Assembly (NCBI RefSeq): GCF_042652645.1
Contig: NZ_JBHSGU010000002.1
Coordinates: 186,001 to 250,000 of the forward strand
Reading direction: 5' to 3'
DNA from: Glaciecola siphonariae
GTDB taxonomy: Bacteria; Pseudomonadota; Gammaproteobacteria; Enterobacterales; Alteromonadaceae
Length of the DNA: 64,000 bases
This document shows positions 52,707 to 61,700 of the stretch, one piece after another. The number at the start of each line of letters is the position of its first letter. Position 1 is the first letter of the stretch. The notes under the pieces are model-generated. The model did not search any database. It was not told where the DNA came from and saw only the letters and a list, made by a program, of their open reading frames with translations. The position numbers and the translations under genes were made by a program.

Positions 52707-55700
52707 TTAGAGCTCGTTGAGCAACTCGTTAATAGAGCGCTCGAGCTGTTGATCGCGGCCTTCGGCCATTAGAGATGGTGAATTTTTAATGATGATGTCG
52801 GGAGTGGTTTGATTGTTTTCCATCCATTCACCCGCTTTGTTTTTTGCACTCACAGGCACAACACCCCAATAGCCTCCGCCAGGTAGCGATTCCCACCCGG
52901 CAAAACTGCAAGTGCCGGGAACCGGCATGCCAATTGACTTACCTAATTTAAGATCGGTATAGCCGCTGGCATAGCAATGTCCGTCGCTATACATTGCCTC
53001 GTTAAATATCGAGACGATGGGCTTGGTATAGCGAGAAGTGGGTTCTGTGCCCACTACTTGGTCAGCTCGTGCATAGGTAATAAACGCTTCGCCGGTAAAA
53101 AACATCGCTAGGTCTGCAACTAAGTCTCCGCCTCGGTTAAAACGGGCGTCTACCACAATGCCTTTTTTATCGAAAAAGCGTCCCATTATGTCATCATAAA
53201 TGCTACGGTAAGGGCCGTCAGACATGCTCGGAATATGCACATAGCCCAATTGACCTTGGCTGGATTCGAGTACTTCTTGTTCGTTGGTTTTCACAAAACG
53301 CTGATAAAGCAAGTCATTCTGCTGAGCGCTAGAGATAGGCTTAACGGTAATTTGTACCGTTTTATCGGTGCTCGGTTTATAAATATCGAGCAGCACGAAT
53401 TTATCAACCGTTCGGTTTAATAGTGCACTCCAATCAAAGCTAACATCAACGCTTACGCCGTTAATTTTTTGAATGATATCACCAGATGAAAGGTCAAATG
53501 CGGCTTTATCTAGCGGTCCGTCTTTAATCACTTCAACAATCTTAATGCCGTTACCGTTGCCGTTGTGGCTAAAATCGTAGAAAATACCCAGCTCTCCGGT
53601 ATTGTCTGCATTGCTCATTTCGCTTCTGTATCCTGCTCCCGCGTGAGACACGTTGAGCTCACCGAGCATTTCGCTCAGCAACTCAGTAAATTCATGTCCA
53701 TTGGCAACATGAGCCACTTTGCCTCGATACTCTTCGCGCATGAGGTTCCAATCAATACCGTGGAATGTGGGTTCATAGAATATTTTTGAGGTTCGTAGCC
53801 ATACATGCTCAAACGATTTTTGACGAATCGCGTCGTGGTCAACTAGCATTTGTTCACTAATGTTGATGTTCTCGCGAGACTCATTTTCTAAATCGAGCTT
53901 CGCAATACTGCCGCCGCTCAACAAATAAAGATTCTCCATATCAGGGTCCCACATTAAGCTCCCGCCGCGAGCGCCCAAATTCATCACTTTTCTGGTTTCT
54001 TGCGTGCGCAGATTGGTTTCCCACAAATCATGTTTATCTTCAAACTCAGATAAGTAATAAAGCGTATCGGCCTCTTTATTTAGCACAGCATCTGCCAGTA
54101 AAGACGAATGAATTGTTAGGCGAGCGATTCGTCGGTCAAGCCCATCCCATTCAATATTTAGCGGCGAGACGCTAGTGTCTTCCTCTGAGGCATCTTCGTC
54201 GTCACTGGCAGATTCCTCGCCGTTTTCTTCGTCTTCAGCTTCCTTTTCGGCCTCTTCAATCGCTTGCACTAGTGCAAAGTCATCTTCGCTCAGATTAAAT
54301 TTGTCCCATAATTCCTTTGTAAAGAACATGGTATACACATCACTTTGACTGCGACCACTTGTGGCATAACTGCGTAAACCTTCGCGGTTACTAAACCAAA
54401 TGATTTGTTGCCCACCATTCACCCATTTCGGTTCAAAGTCGTAGTAGCCACTGGGTACCAATACCTGCTTTGTTTGTTCGCCAGATGCATCAACAATTGC
54501 AATATCTGCATTATTAAGAAGCTTATCGTGCTGCAGGAGTATCCACTGGCTGTCTGGACTCCAACTGAAATTCTGATCGCCGTCTCTAAAGTGAATGGTG
54601 TTATTTTTGTCTAAAACAGTCACGCTTTCGTTGTTGCTTAAATCGAGTACTTTAATGGTGCGGCGGTCTTCAACGTAAGCGAGTTTCTTGCCATCAGGTG
54701 AGAGCTTAGGTTGGTAATTGTCACGCTCGTTGCTAAGCAAAACACTTTCATTGATGAGCGTTGCCGCATAAAAGAAGGGCTCTTGCGCACGCTGTTTTTC
54801 AGCTTTGTAAATGCTCCATTTACCGTCGCGCTCGGAGCTGTAGAGCACATAATCACCCTCAGGCGAGAAGCTCACCGACGCCTCGGTGTCGGCGGTGTGC
54901 GTAATTTGCTTCGTAAACGTACCATCTGTATTGCTCACAAACACATCGCCGCGCGCGATAAAGGCTATCTCTTTGCCGTTTGGAGAAATGGACATGTCTG
55001 ATATTTCGCCGTTAACGGCTAACAGCTCTTGCGAATTTTCTACGTCTTGGGTGCGAATGCTCAACTTAATTTTTGTGGGCGTGCCATTAACATCCATGGT
55101 GTACAGTTCACCATGATGCGTGAACGCTAGCGTATTGTTGGCATGCGATAGAAAACGCACCGGATGAAGGTTAAAATTGGTAAGCTGTTTAGGCGTATCT
55201 GTATTCTCGAGATTAAGCTGATACACATTAAACGTACCGTTCTGCTCACTTAAGTAGTACACGCTGCTTTCGTCTTCAGCGTATACTGGGTCTCGGTCTT
55301 CACCTATAAAAGTGGTAATCTGCCGATGCGTTTTGCGTGCAACATCATACGACCATACATCTCGGGTAGCGGCGCTCTTGTGGTGCTTGCGCCAGGGGTT
55401 TTCAGTGCCTTTGTCATCTTGATAAATAAACTGTGTACCATCGCTGTTTACCTGCAGCGCTTGAGCTGTGTGGGTAAATACCTGAGAGATGGCACCGCCG
55501 CTGCGAGGAACAGAATAAAGCTCTCCTAATCTAGCACTTGGAAACTGTCGATGCGCGGCCGTATCCATTCGCGCGCCTTCAAACAATATCTGGGTATTAT
55601 CATGGCTAAAGGTGCTGGGAATTTCATTAGTTGAATGGAAGGTCAACCGCTCGGCTTGACCACCTTTTGCATCCATCACAAAAACGTCAAAATTACCAAA

Positions 55701-55970
55701 ACGGTCGGAAGCAAAGGCAATCTGGGAGCCATCTTTGCTCCACACCGGTTTAAAATCGTGACTTTTATGAAAAGTGAGGCGCTGAGCCTGTCCGCCCGAT
55801 GCCGCTACTGAATAAATATCACCTTTATAAGTAAATGCAATCGTACTGGCATCTGGAGAGATAGCAGGGTATCTAACCCACTGCGGCTCAACTTCGGCTA
55901 TAGCAGGCAGACTGGGGGATAAGATACTCATACAGAGCATAAAAAATGCGGTGCGACGCAAAATATTCAT
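52707..55970 (-). CDS. Tricorn-like S41 family peptidase with beta-propeller
   Basis: This 1087-residue exported protein has a signal peptide (cleavage near AIA). The N-terminal half has WD40-like propeller repeats (PAISPDASTIAFTYKGDIY, PVWSKDGSQIAFASDR, and so on) to about residue 540. A strongly acidic linker follows (~565-605, EEAEKEAEDEENG), then a second propeller part, a PDZ domain (~810-890, IKIVEVIKDGPLDKAAFDLSSGD), and the C-terminal protease domain. The likely catalytic serine is in EAMYSDGHCYASG (~985). Family members degrade peptides in the periplasm. The layout is complete. It stands alone, with its own terminator. Confidence 0.9.
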   Translation of the reverse strand: MNILRRTAFFMLCMSILSPSLPAIAEVEPQWVRYPAISPDASTIAFTYKGDIYSVAASGGQAQRLTFHKSHDFKPVWSKDGSQIAFASDRFGNFDVFVMDAKGGQAERLTFHSTNEIPSTFSHDNTQILFEGARMDTAAHRQFPSARLGELYSVPRSGGAISQVFTHTAQALQVNSDGTQFIYQDDKGTENPWRKHHKSAATRDVWSYDVARKTHRQITTFIGEDRDPVYAEDESSVYYLSEQNGTFNVYQLNLENTDTPKQLTNFNLHPVRFLSHANNTLAFTHHGELYTMDVNGTPTKIKLSIRTQDVENSQELLAVNGEISDMSISPNGKEIAFIARGDVFVSNTDGTFTKQITHTADTEASVSFSPEGDYVLYSSERDGKWSIYKAEKQRAQEPFFYAATLINESVLLSNERDNYQPKLSPDGKKLAYVEDRRTIKVLDLSNNESVTVLDKNNTIHFRDGDQNFSWSPDSQWILLQHDKLLNNADIAIVDASGEQTKQVLVPSGYYDFEPKWVNGGQQIIWFSNREGLRSYATSGRSQSDVYTMFFTKELWDKFNLSEDDFALVQAIEEAEKEAEDEENGEESASDDEDASEEDTSVSPLNIEWDGLDRRIARLTIHSSLLADAVLNKEADTLYYLSEFEDKHDLWETNLRTQETRKVMNLGARGGSLMWDPDMENLYLLSGGSIAKLDLENESRENINISEQMLVDHDAIRQKSFEHVWLRTSKIFYEPTFHGIDWNLMREEYRGKVAHVANGHEFTELLSEMLGELNVSHAGAGYRSEMSNADNTGELGIFYDFSHNGNGNGIKIVEVIKDGPLDKAAFDLSSGDIIQKINGVSVDVSFDWSALLNRTVDKFVLLDIYKPSTDKTVQITVKPISSAQQNDLLYQRFVKTNEQEVLESSQGQLGYVHIPSMSDGPYRSIYDDIMGRFFDKKGIVVDARFNRGGDLVADLAMFFTGEAFITYARADQVVGTEPTSRYTKPIVSIFNEAMYSDGHCYASGYTDLKLGKSIGMPVPGTCSFAGWESLPGGGYWGVVPVSAKNKAGEWMENNQTTPDIIIKNSPSLMAEGRDQQLERSINELLNEL

Positions 55971-56149
55971 AAGGTCCCTTCTTTTTGGTTAATGGAGCGG
56001 CTGATTTCTCAGCCAATCCTTCATATATTTTTACCCTGTGTTTTCGGTTCAGGTCTTGTCTGCGCATCTACAGCGCATCCACAGCTCCTAAATCCTGATA
56101 CACATTTTTCAGACTACACACATTTTAGCCCACAAACGGCGTTTTCTTA

Positions 56150-56386
56150 TTATGTGTGAGCTTTAGATTGTAAATAAAAATCTTCTACTTTTTTACGCGC
56201 CCACGGGGTTTTGCGTAAGAACTTAAGGCTTGATTTAACGCTTGGGTCGTGGGTAAAGCAACGAATATTGATGCGTTGCCCTAGCTCTTCAAAGCCATAG
56301 CGCTCAACCAGGTATTCGAGCAAAGCTTTCAGCGTGATGCCGTGCATTGGGTCATTGCTGCCTGCGTTATTTTTTATGTCTGTCAT
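56150..56386 (-). CDS. VF530 family DNA-binding-like protein (DUF2132)
   Basis: This 78-residue protein contains NDPMHGITLKALLEYLVERYGFEELGQRINIRCFTHDPS followed by SSLKFLRKTPWARKKVE, the whole-length wording of the VF530 family, a small double-helix-hairpin protein with presumed nucleic-acid binding. It lies downstream of the RRM-protein gene on the same strand, across a 95-bp stretch with tandem 12-bp repeats. Confidence 0.88.
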   Translation of the reverse strand: MTDIKNNAGSNDPMHGITLKALLEYLVERYGFEELGQRINIRCFTHDPSVKSSLKFLRKTPWARKKVEDFYLQSKAHT

Positions 56387-56424
56387 ATCAATCGTTCGTT
56401 TGTCACTTTCGAGCAGCTTCTGTA

Positions 56425-56490
56425 AGTATCTGCTTAAGTATTCGCCTAAGTATCTGTTTAGTTATCTGTTTAGTTATCTGTTTAGTTATC
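56425..56490. repeat. 12-bp tandem repeat overlapping the 3' end of the RRM gene
   Basis: About 5.5 units of AGTATCTGTTTA/GTTATCTGTTTA run from 56425, the last three being identical. On the minus strand the unit reads GATAACTAAACA. The stop codon of the RRM gene lies in the first unit, and each later unit has TAA in the same frame. The repeat may have grown from the 3' end of the gene. Confidence 0.85.
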
Positions 56491-56760
56491 ATCGTCACTG
56501 GGAATTGCAGTATTGTTGCTCTTTGGCTCTACCTTTTTGACCCTTATTTTATTACCATCGATTTTTTTATAATTGAGCGCTTGAATCGCCGCCTTTGCCT
56601 CGCTAGCTTTTGGCATATCAACAAAACCAAAACCTTTAGAAGTGCCGGTATCTGTATCCATCACAAGGTTGCATGCCTGCACTGAACCAAATTCTGCAAA
56701 GGCAGCCTCAAGTGCTGCTTCGCCTGTAGTGCGTGCTAAATTTCGTACAAGAATTTTCAT
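56482..56760 (-). CDS. Small RRM-type RNA-binding protein
   Basis: This 92-residue protein consists of one RNA recognition motif: RNP2 ILVRNL (3-8) and RNP1 KGFGFVDM (~43-50), with an acidic tail (SDDDN). Small bacterial RRM proteins bind single-stranded RNA and are often cold-induced. The target is unknown. It may share a transcript with the VF530 gene downstream. Confidence 0.9.
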   Translation of the reverse strand: MKILVRNLARTTGEAALEAAFAEFGSVQACNLVMDTDTGTSKGFGFVDMPKASEAKAAIQALNYKKIDGNKIRVKKVEPKSNNTAIPSDDDN

Positions 56761-56961
56761 GAATACCTTATATTGAACGTATGTTGATTGCTAGGTGTGT
56801 GAATGATGGGTAAATAAAAAATCGAAACTTGTACAAGTGTATCGCCAAGCTAGGCTTTAATCCAATAAAAGCCACAAAAACGCGCATGAAATACCTTGCG
56901 CGCGCCCTCTCAATACGCATAATACCTGCTGATTACATGGTTTTACTACGGGCTTAAGAAT

Positions 56962-57786
56962 ATGACAGATGAACTGGAACCCATACGCCGCTTTTTATTG
57001 TGCGAAACTCCGCAGGCGTGGGTGGAGCAAGCCATCAAGCCAGAGAATTTAAGTGTACTGCTTACCGATCACCTTATTTGTGAACTCAAAGCTGCGCAAT
57101 CTGCCATGTTTTTGATTCGTCGTTATGCGGTGGATGAACAAAGCGCAAAGGCGCTATTAGAGTGGCTGTCGCCCTACGAAAAGTTTGCCTACAGAAAAGA
57201 GGGAGACTGGCAGGCATTGAAACAGCACCAGCGCCTGAGCAAGTCGATGATAGCAAAGTCAGGTTCACCCTACGGACAAGAGCTAGTCGATAAAATGGTA
57301 CTGCTAATAAAAGAGGAGCTTCATCACTTTTATCAGGTGCTCGAGGTGATGCAGCAATACAATATTGAATATGAAAACATCTCGTCGAGCCGCTATGCCA
57401 AAGGAATGCTTCGCCATGTTCGCACCCATGAACCTGCGGCACTGATTGATAAGCTTATATGTGGCGCATTTATTGAGGCTCGCTCATGTGAGCGTTTTGC
57501 AAAGCTAGCGCCGCATTTAGATGAAACCCTAGCAGCATTTTACACGTCTTTACTGCGCTCAGAAGCGCGACACTTTGAGGACTATCTGAGCCTAGCAAGA
57601 AGTATCGCAAGTGCAGATAGTCGATTAAGCACGCGAGAGGAAGTGGACGAGCGCATTGCTTTTTTTGCAGAATGTGAAGCGCAATTGATTCAGAGTAAAG
57701 ATGAAGACTTCAAGTTTCATTCCGGTATACCAAACGCCGCTACCGAGGAGTTTGAGACCAACGCTCTTGCAGCTGGTCAAAATTAA
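56962..57786 (+). CDS. miaE: tRNA 2-methylthio-N6-isopentenyladenosine hydroxylase
   Basis: This 274-residue diiron enzyme hydroxylates the ms2i6A base at position 37 of some tRNAs. It has the helical-bundle layout with acidic/histidine iron ligands: DHLICELKAAQSAMFLIRRY (~35-53), EELHHFYQVLEVM (ELHH, ~117) and KLICGAFIEARSCERFAKL (EARSCERF, ~175), then SEARHFEDYL (EARH, ~205). Gene presence points to aerobic or facultative growth. It is followed by a convergent hypothetical gene. Confidence 0.92.
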   Translation: MTDELEPIRRFLLCETPQAWVEQAIKPENLSVLLTDHLICELKAAQSAMFLIRRYAVDEQSAKALLEWLSPYEKFAYRKEGDWQALKQHQRLSKSMIAKSGSPYGQELVDKMVLLIKEELHHFYQVLEVMQQYNIEYENISSSRYAKGMLRHVRTHEPAALIDKLICGAFIEARSCERFAKLAPHLDETLAAFYTSLLRSEARHFEDYLSLARSIASADSRLSTREEVDERIAFFAECEAQLIQSKDEDFKFHSGIPNAATEEFETNALAAGQN

Positions 57787-57821
57787 GGGGCTAAGACAAT
57801 GACCGGACTGAATAAGCGGGC

Positions 57822-58694
57822 TTAGTGAACTATCGTATGGCCTTGTGTTTCTAAGAGCTCTCCTTCAACCTCAAAGGTGGCCCTAAAATCGCCTGCGATG
57901 ACCTCGCGGCCTCGCCCCATAGGAAACCGATAGAGCTGTGCGCGTTTTGATACAAATGATGATTTGGCTAATACTTCATTGTTAGGAGCGTAAATCGTCA
58001 CAGCCACTTCGCTAGTGGGCGCTTTGCTAAATTTTGGTCTAACTAAAAACTCTTGGATGCACACTAATTCATCAAACTGGGGCTTTTCGCACTTGCGGCC
58101 CGACAGGTACACACTCTTGAGATAAATTGGATCTTCAATATCCGACTTAAGCTGCTCATTTTCAATCTTCAATTGCTCAATCTCTTTAATTAGCTCTGGG
58201 GCATTATCGGTCTGCGATGTCTGCGCGATAAGCTTCTCAAGCTCTGCAAGCTTAATTTTTTGCTCCTCTACTTGCACTTGCGCGGAGGCGAGCTCTCTTC
58301 GAGCTAATAGAAGTCTGGCGGCTTGCGCTTCACAGTTTGGTGCGGCCTGTGGTTTTGATACTACATCTAATTGCGCGGCCTGTTCCTTCAGCAGGCCTTC
58401 AGTGCTCAAGCGTTTCTCCTCGCAGCGTAGTAAAGATTGATTCACCGCTGTTTTATCGGAACTGAGACTTATAATGTCATCTTCAAACTGCTGTTGTGCT
58501 TTTTCAAGCTCCAATACAGCCATCTCTAAGTCAATAACAGAAGACTGCAAGTCGTCACGCTCTTCAAGCAAGCCAATCACAAATTGTGTGTCAAATACGC
58601 CTGTGTCTTCTGGCGCTTGATGCGCATAAAGCGTAAATAAAACGACGATATTAATAATCAACAATAATATGTATTTAATGCTGCGATTGAACAA
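57822..58694 (-). CDS. Membrane-anchored coiled-coil protein of unknown function
   Basis: This 290-residue protein has an N-terminal membrane helix (YILLLIINIVVLFTLYA, ~8-24) followed by long coiled coil (~40-185, with regular Leu/Glu/Gln spacing), and a small C-terminal beta-rich domain (~190-290: CIQEFLVRPKFSKAPTSEVAVTIYAPNNE). I do not recognise a named family. Layout suggests an envelope-spanning stalk with an outer beta-domain. It stands alone between miaE and lpxH. Confidence 0.8.
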   Translation of the reverse strand: MFNRSIKYILLLIINIVVLFTLYAHQAPEDTGVFDTQFVIGLLEERDDLQSSVIDLEMAVLELEKAQQQFEDDIISLSSDKTAVNQSLLRCEEKRLSTEGLLKEQAAQLDVVSKPQAAPNCEAQAARLLLARRELASAQVQVEEQKIKLAELEKLIAQTSQTDNAPELIKEIEQLKIENEQLKSDIEDPIYLKSVYLSGRKCEKPQFDELVCIQEFLVRPKFSKAPTSEVAVTIYAPNNEVLAKSSFVSKRAQLYRFPMGRGREVIAGDFRATFEVEGELLETQGHTIVH

Positions 58695-58912
58695 GCGAAA
58701 GTCCTTTTCGTAGTGAAATAAAAGACATGATTTGTAAAATGTTACGACCTAAACGCTGTTCAATTATTCAGCATTTACGCAATGTTTCAAGCTATATTTA
58801 TGAGAAAGGCGAAGTAAAAGGTAAGTGCTACCTAAAAAGATAAGTAAGAGACCTAATTTAGCAATATGATGCGTTAAACCAGTATGCGAATTTGTTAGGC
58901 CCAAAATCGCCG

Positions 58913-59638
58913 CTAACTAAAGGGGCGAATTTGTAATGAGAGCTCCTGTGGACTGGCAAATAAAATGGAGCCTTGATCATACCAATCGCCCAGCACAATG
59001 CGCTGGGCGGCTTTGCCATCAATGCTGATGTCATGCACAGCAGGGCGATGTGTGTGACCGTGAATAAACAGCTCAACGTCAAAGTCACGCATCACGCGTT
59101 CCACCTCTGACGGCGTAACGTCCATAATCTCAGCAGTAAGCGCTTTGTGATTATCTTGGCTGGTTTTTCTGCCATTTTCAGCGATTTTACGGCGTATGCT
59201 AAGGGGCAGGGCAAGCATCAATTTAGGCCACCACCAGCCTCGCGCTTTTTTACGAAACTTCATGTACTCAATATCGCGTGTACATAACTCATCGCCATGA
59301 CTAATAAGCGTTTTACGTCCATACAGGTCAATCAGCGCTTGTTCAGGTAGTAGCTGCATACCGCTACGTTTAGCGAAGCGCTTGCCGATTGCAAAATCTC
59401 GGTTGCCATGAATAAAGTACACCGGCATGCGCTCGGAGACGCTTTTGATTGCGCGTGCAACGGTATCGTTAAAATCATTGACGTCGTCGTCGCCAATCCA
59501 TACTTCAAATAAATCACCTAAAATATAGAGCGCTTCGGCCTCTAGCGCTTCGCTTTGCATAAAGCGCAAAAAGCACGCAGTGATATCTTCTCGCTGCGCG
59601 CTTAGGTGTAAGTCTGAAATAAAATAGGTGATTGGCAT
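58913..59638 (-). CDS. lpxH: UDP-2,3-diacylglucosamine hydrolase
   Basis: This 241-residue calcineurin-like phosphoesterase makes lipid X from UDP-diacylglucosamine in lipid A synthesis. Metal-binding motifs are ISDLHLS (6-12), GDLFEVWIGDDD (~41-52), HGNRDF (~80) and IHGHTHRPA (~195). It is followed 43 bp from ppiB on the same strand, and the cluster with cysS is the usual lpxH-ppiB-cysS group. Confidence 0.95.
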   Translation of the reverse strand: MPITYFISDLHLSAQREDITACFLRFMQSEALEAEALYILGDLFEVWIGDDDVNDFNDTVARAIKSVSERMPVYFIHGNRDFAIGKRFAKRSGMQLLPEQALIDLYGRKTLISHGDELCTRDIEYMKFRKKARGWWWPKLMLALPLSIRRKIAENGRKTSQDNHKALTAEIMDVTPSEVERVMRDFDVELFIHGHTHRPAVHDISIDGKAAQRIVLGDWYDQGSILFASPQELSLQIRPFS

Positions 59639-59681
59639 TAGCGTTTTAGGCGGCGCTTGTATTTGTTTAGCGCGCGTTGCA

Positions 59682-60173
59682 TTAGGCTATGCGTGCACTT
59701 TTGATAATGATATCTTCAAGCGGAACGTCTTGATGATAGCCAGAGTTGCCAGTTTTCACGCCTCTAATTTGTTCAACCACATCCATACCGTCGGTCACTT
59801 CGCCGAACACACAATATCCATAGCCTTGTGAGTTGGCTGCGCTAAAATCTAAAAAGGTGTTGTCTTTTACATTAATAAAAAACTGTGCAGTCGCTGAATG
59901 CGGATCGTTAGTACGAGCCATAGCAAGTGTGCCTGTTTTATTGCTAAGGCCGTTATCTGCCTCGTTCTCAATTGGCTCGCGGGTGGTTTTTTCCTGCATG
60001 CCTGGCTCCATCCCGCCGCCTTGGATCATAAAGTCTTTAATGACGCGATGAAAAATGGTGTTGGTATAAAAGCCATCTTCAACATATTGTTTAAAGTTTG
60101 CGGTGGTTTTTGGTGCTTTATCTTCAAAAAGATTGATGGTGATATCACCGAAGTTTGTTTCTAAAATAACCAT
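59682..60173 (-). CDS. ppiB: Peptidyl-prolyl cis-trans isomerase B (cyclophilin)
   Basis: This 163-residue cytoplasmic cyclophilin has no signal peptide. The active-site blocks FHRVIKDFMIQGG (Arg/Phe/Gln, ~40-52), MARTNDPHSATAQFFINV (~86-103) and CVFGEVTDGMDVV are intact. It is divergent from cysS, matching its usual neighbour order. Confidence 0.95.
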   Translation of the reverse strand: MVILETNFGDITINLFEDKAPKTTANFKQYVEDGFYTNTIFHRVIKDFMIQGGGMEPGMQEKTTREPIENEADNGLSNKTGTLAMARTNDPHSATAQFFINVKDNTFLDFSAANSQGYGYCVFGEVTDGMDVVEQIRGVKTGNSGYHQDVPLEDIIIKSARIA

Positions 60174-60308
60174 GCTGTTCTCATATTGATTGAATTGGAG
60201 GCAAGGGCGTATCTACACCCTCGATAAACACCGCGTAATGGTAGCCTAAAAGGGCTATCAGATGCTAGAATTCGGCCACTTTAAGTTAGCAAAGAATGTA
60301 ATAAGAGC

Positions 60309-61700
60309 ATGACCGAACTGCGCATATACAATACCTTAAGCCGTAAAAAAGAAGCATTTAAGCCCCTCCAGCCGAATAAAGTCGGTTTGTACGTGTGCGG
60401 CATTACGATTTACGACCTTTGCCATATGGGTCATGCACGCACCTATTTAAGCTTTGATATTATTGTGCGGTATTTACGCCACCTTGGATATGCGGTTGAC
60501 TATGTGCGTAATATTACCGACGTAGACGATAAGATTATCCAGCGCGCGATAGAAAATGGTGAAACGCACAGCGAGTTAACCACGCGCACGATTGCCATGA
60601 TGCATGAAGATTTTGCAGCATTAAACTTGCTCTTACCTGATATTGAACCGAAAGTCACAGAGCATATGCCAGAAATTATCGCTGTCATTGAGCGACTGAT
60701 AGACAAGCAGTTTGCATACGTGTCGGAATCGGGAGACGTACTTTTTGATGTAAGTGCGTATGAGCAATACGGCAAACTGTCAAAGCAAGACCTTTCACAA
60801 CTCGAGGCAGGTATCCGCGTGCAGACCACCTCTGACAAACAAGACCCATTAGACTTTGTGCTTTGGAAGCGCGCCAAGCCCTCTGAGCCAAGTTGGACAT
60901 CTCCATGGGGCGAAGGACGACCGGGCTGGCATATTGAGTGCTCAGCAATGAATCATAAGCATTTAGGGGCGCATTTTGATATTCACGGCGGTGGCTCTGA
61001 TCTTATTTTTCCGCATCATGAAAACGAAATTGCACAGTCATGCTGCGCCTTTGACACGCCTTATGTAAATACTTGGATGCACACTGGCATGGTGCAAGTC
61101 GACAATGAAAAAATGTCAAAGTCTCTGGGTAACTTTTTTACCTTAAGAGACGTGCTCAACAAGCATGACCCTGAAACCTTGCGCTTCTTTTTAATGTCGG
61201 CCCATTACCGCAGTCAGCTTAGTTACTCTCAAGATAATATTGCTCAGGCGAGGGCTTCTTTAGAGCGTCTTTATACCGCGTTAAGAGATGTGAAAGTAGA
61301 TGGCGATGTTGCCTTAAGCTATGGCGGATATCTTGAGCGATTCGAAGCCGCAATGAACGACGACTTTAATATGCCCATTGCGTTTTCGGTATTGTTTGAC
61401 GTGGCAAAAGAAATAAACAAAGAAGATGTATTCAGCGAGCATGCGCAGAAATTAGCAGGCGTGCTGAAGGGTCTAGGGGCGATCCTTGGTATTTTGCAGA
61501 GCGATCCGGCGAGTTATTTACAGGGCGGGGCTGAGCAAGATGAAGGCTTTGCCCAGCAGGTTGAAGCACTCATTACAAAACGCAATCAAGCTAGGCAGAA
61601 TAAAGATTGGGCCAACGCCGATGCGGCTCGCGACGAGCTAACCGCGCTTGGTGTCGTACTTGAGGACGGTGCCGGCGGCACGACTTGGCGCAGGGTTTAG
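60309..61700 (+). CDS. cysS: Cysteinyl-tRNA synthetase
   Basis: This 463-residue class I synthetase has the zinc-site cysteine in VCGITIYD, the HIGH-type CHMGHARTY (~37) and KMSKSLGN (~264-271), and a further ECSAMNHKHLG zinc-ligand block. It charges tRNA-Cys. Its stop overlaps the convergent mltD stop by 4 bp (CTAA). Confidence 0.96.
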   Translation: MTELRIYNTLSRKKEAFKPLQPNKVGLYVCGITIYDLCHMGHARTYLSFDIIVRYLRHLGYAVDYVRNITDVDDKIIQRAIENGETHSELTTRTIAMMHEDFAALNLLLPDIEPKVTEHMPEIIAVIERLIDKQFAYVSESGDVLFDVSAYEQYGKLSKQDLSQLEAGIRVQTTSDKQDPLDFVLWKRAKPSEPSWTSPWGEGRPGWHIECSAMNHKHLGAHFDIHGGGSDLIFPHHENEIAQSCCAFDTPYVNTWMHTGMVQVDNEKMSKSLGNFFTLRDVLNKHDPETLRFFLMSAHYRSQLSYSQDNIAQARASLERLYTALRDVKVDGDVALSYGGYLERFEAAMNDDFNMPIAFSVLFDVAKEINKEDVFSEHAQKLAGVLKGLGAILGILQSDPASYLQGGAEQDEGFAQQVEALITKRNQARQNKDWANADAARDELTALGVVLEDGAGGTTWRRV

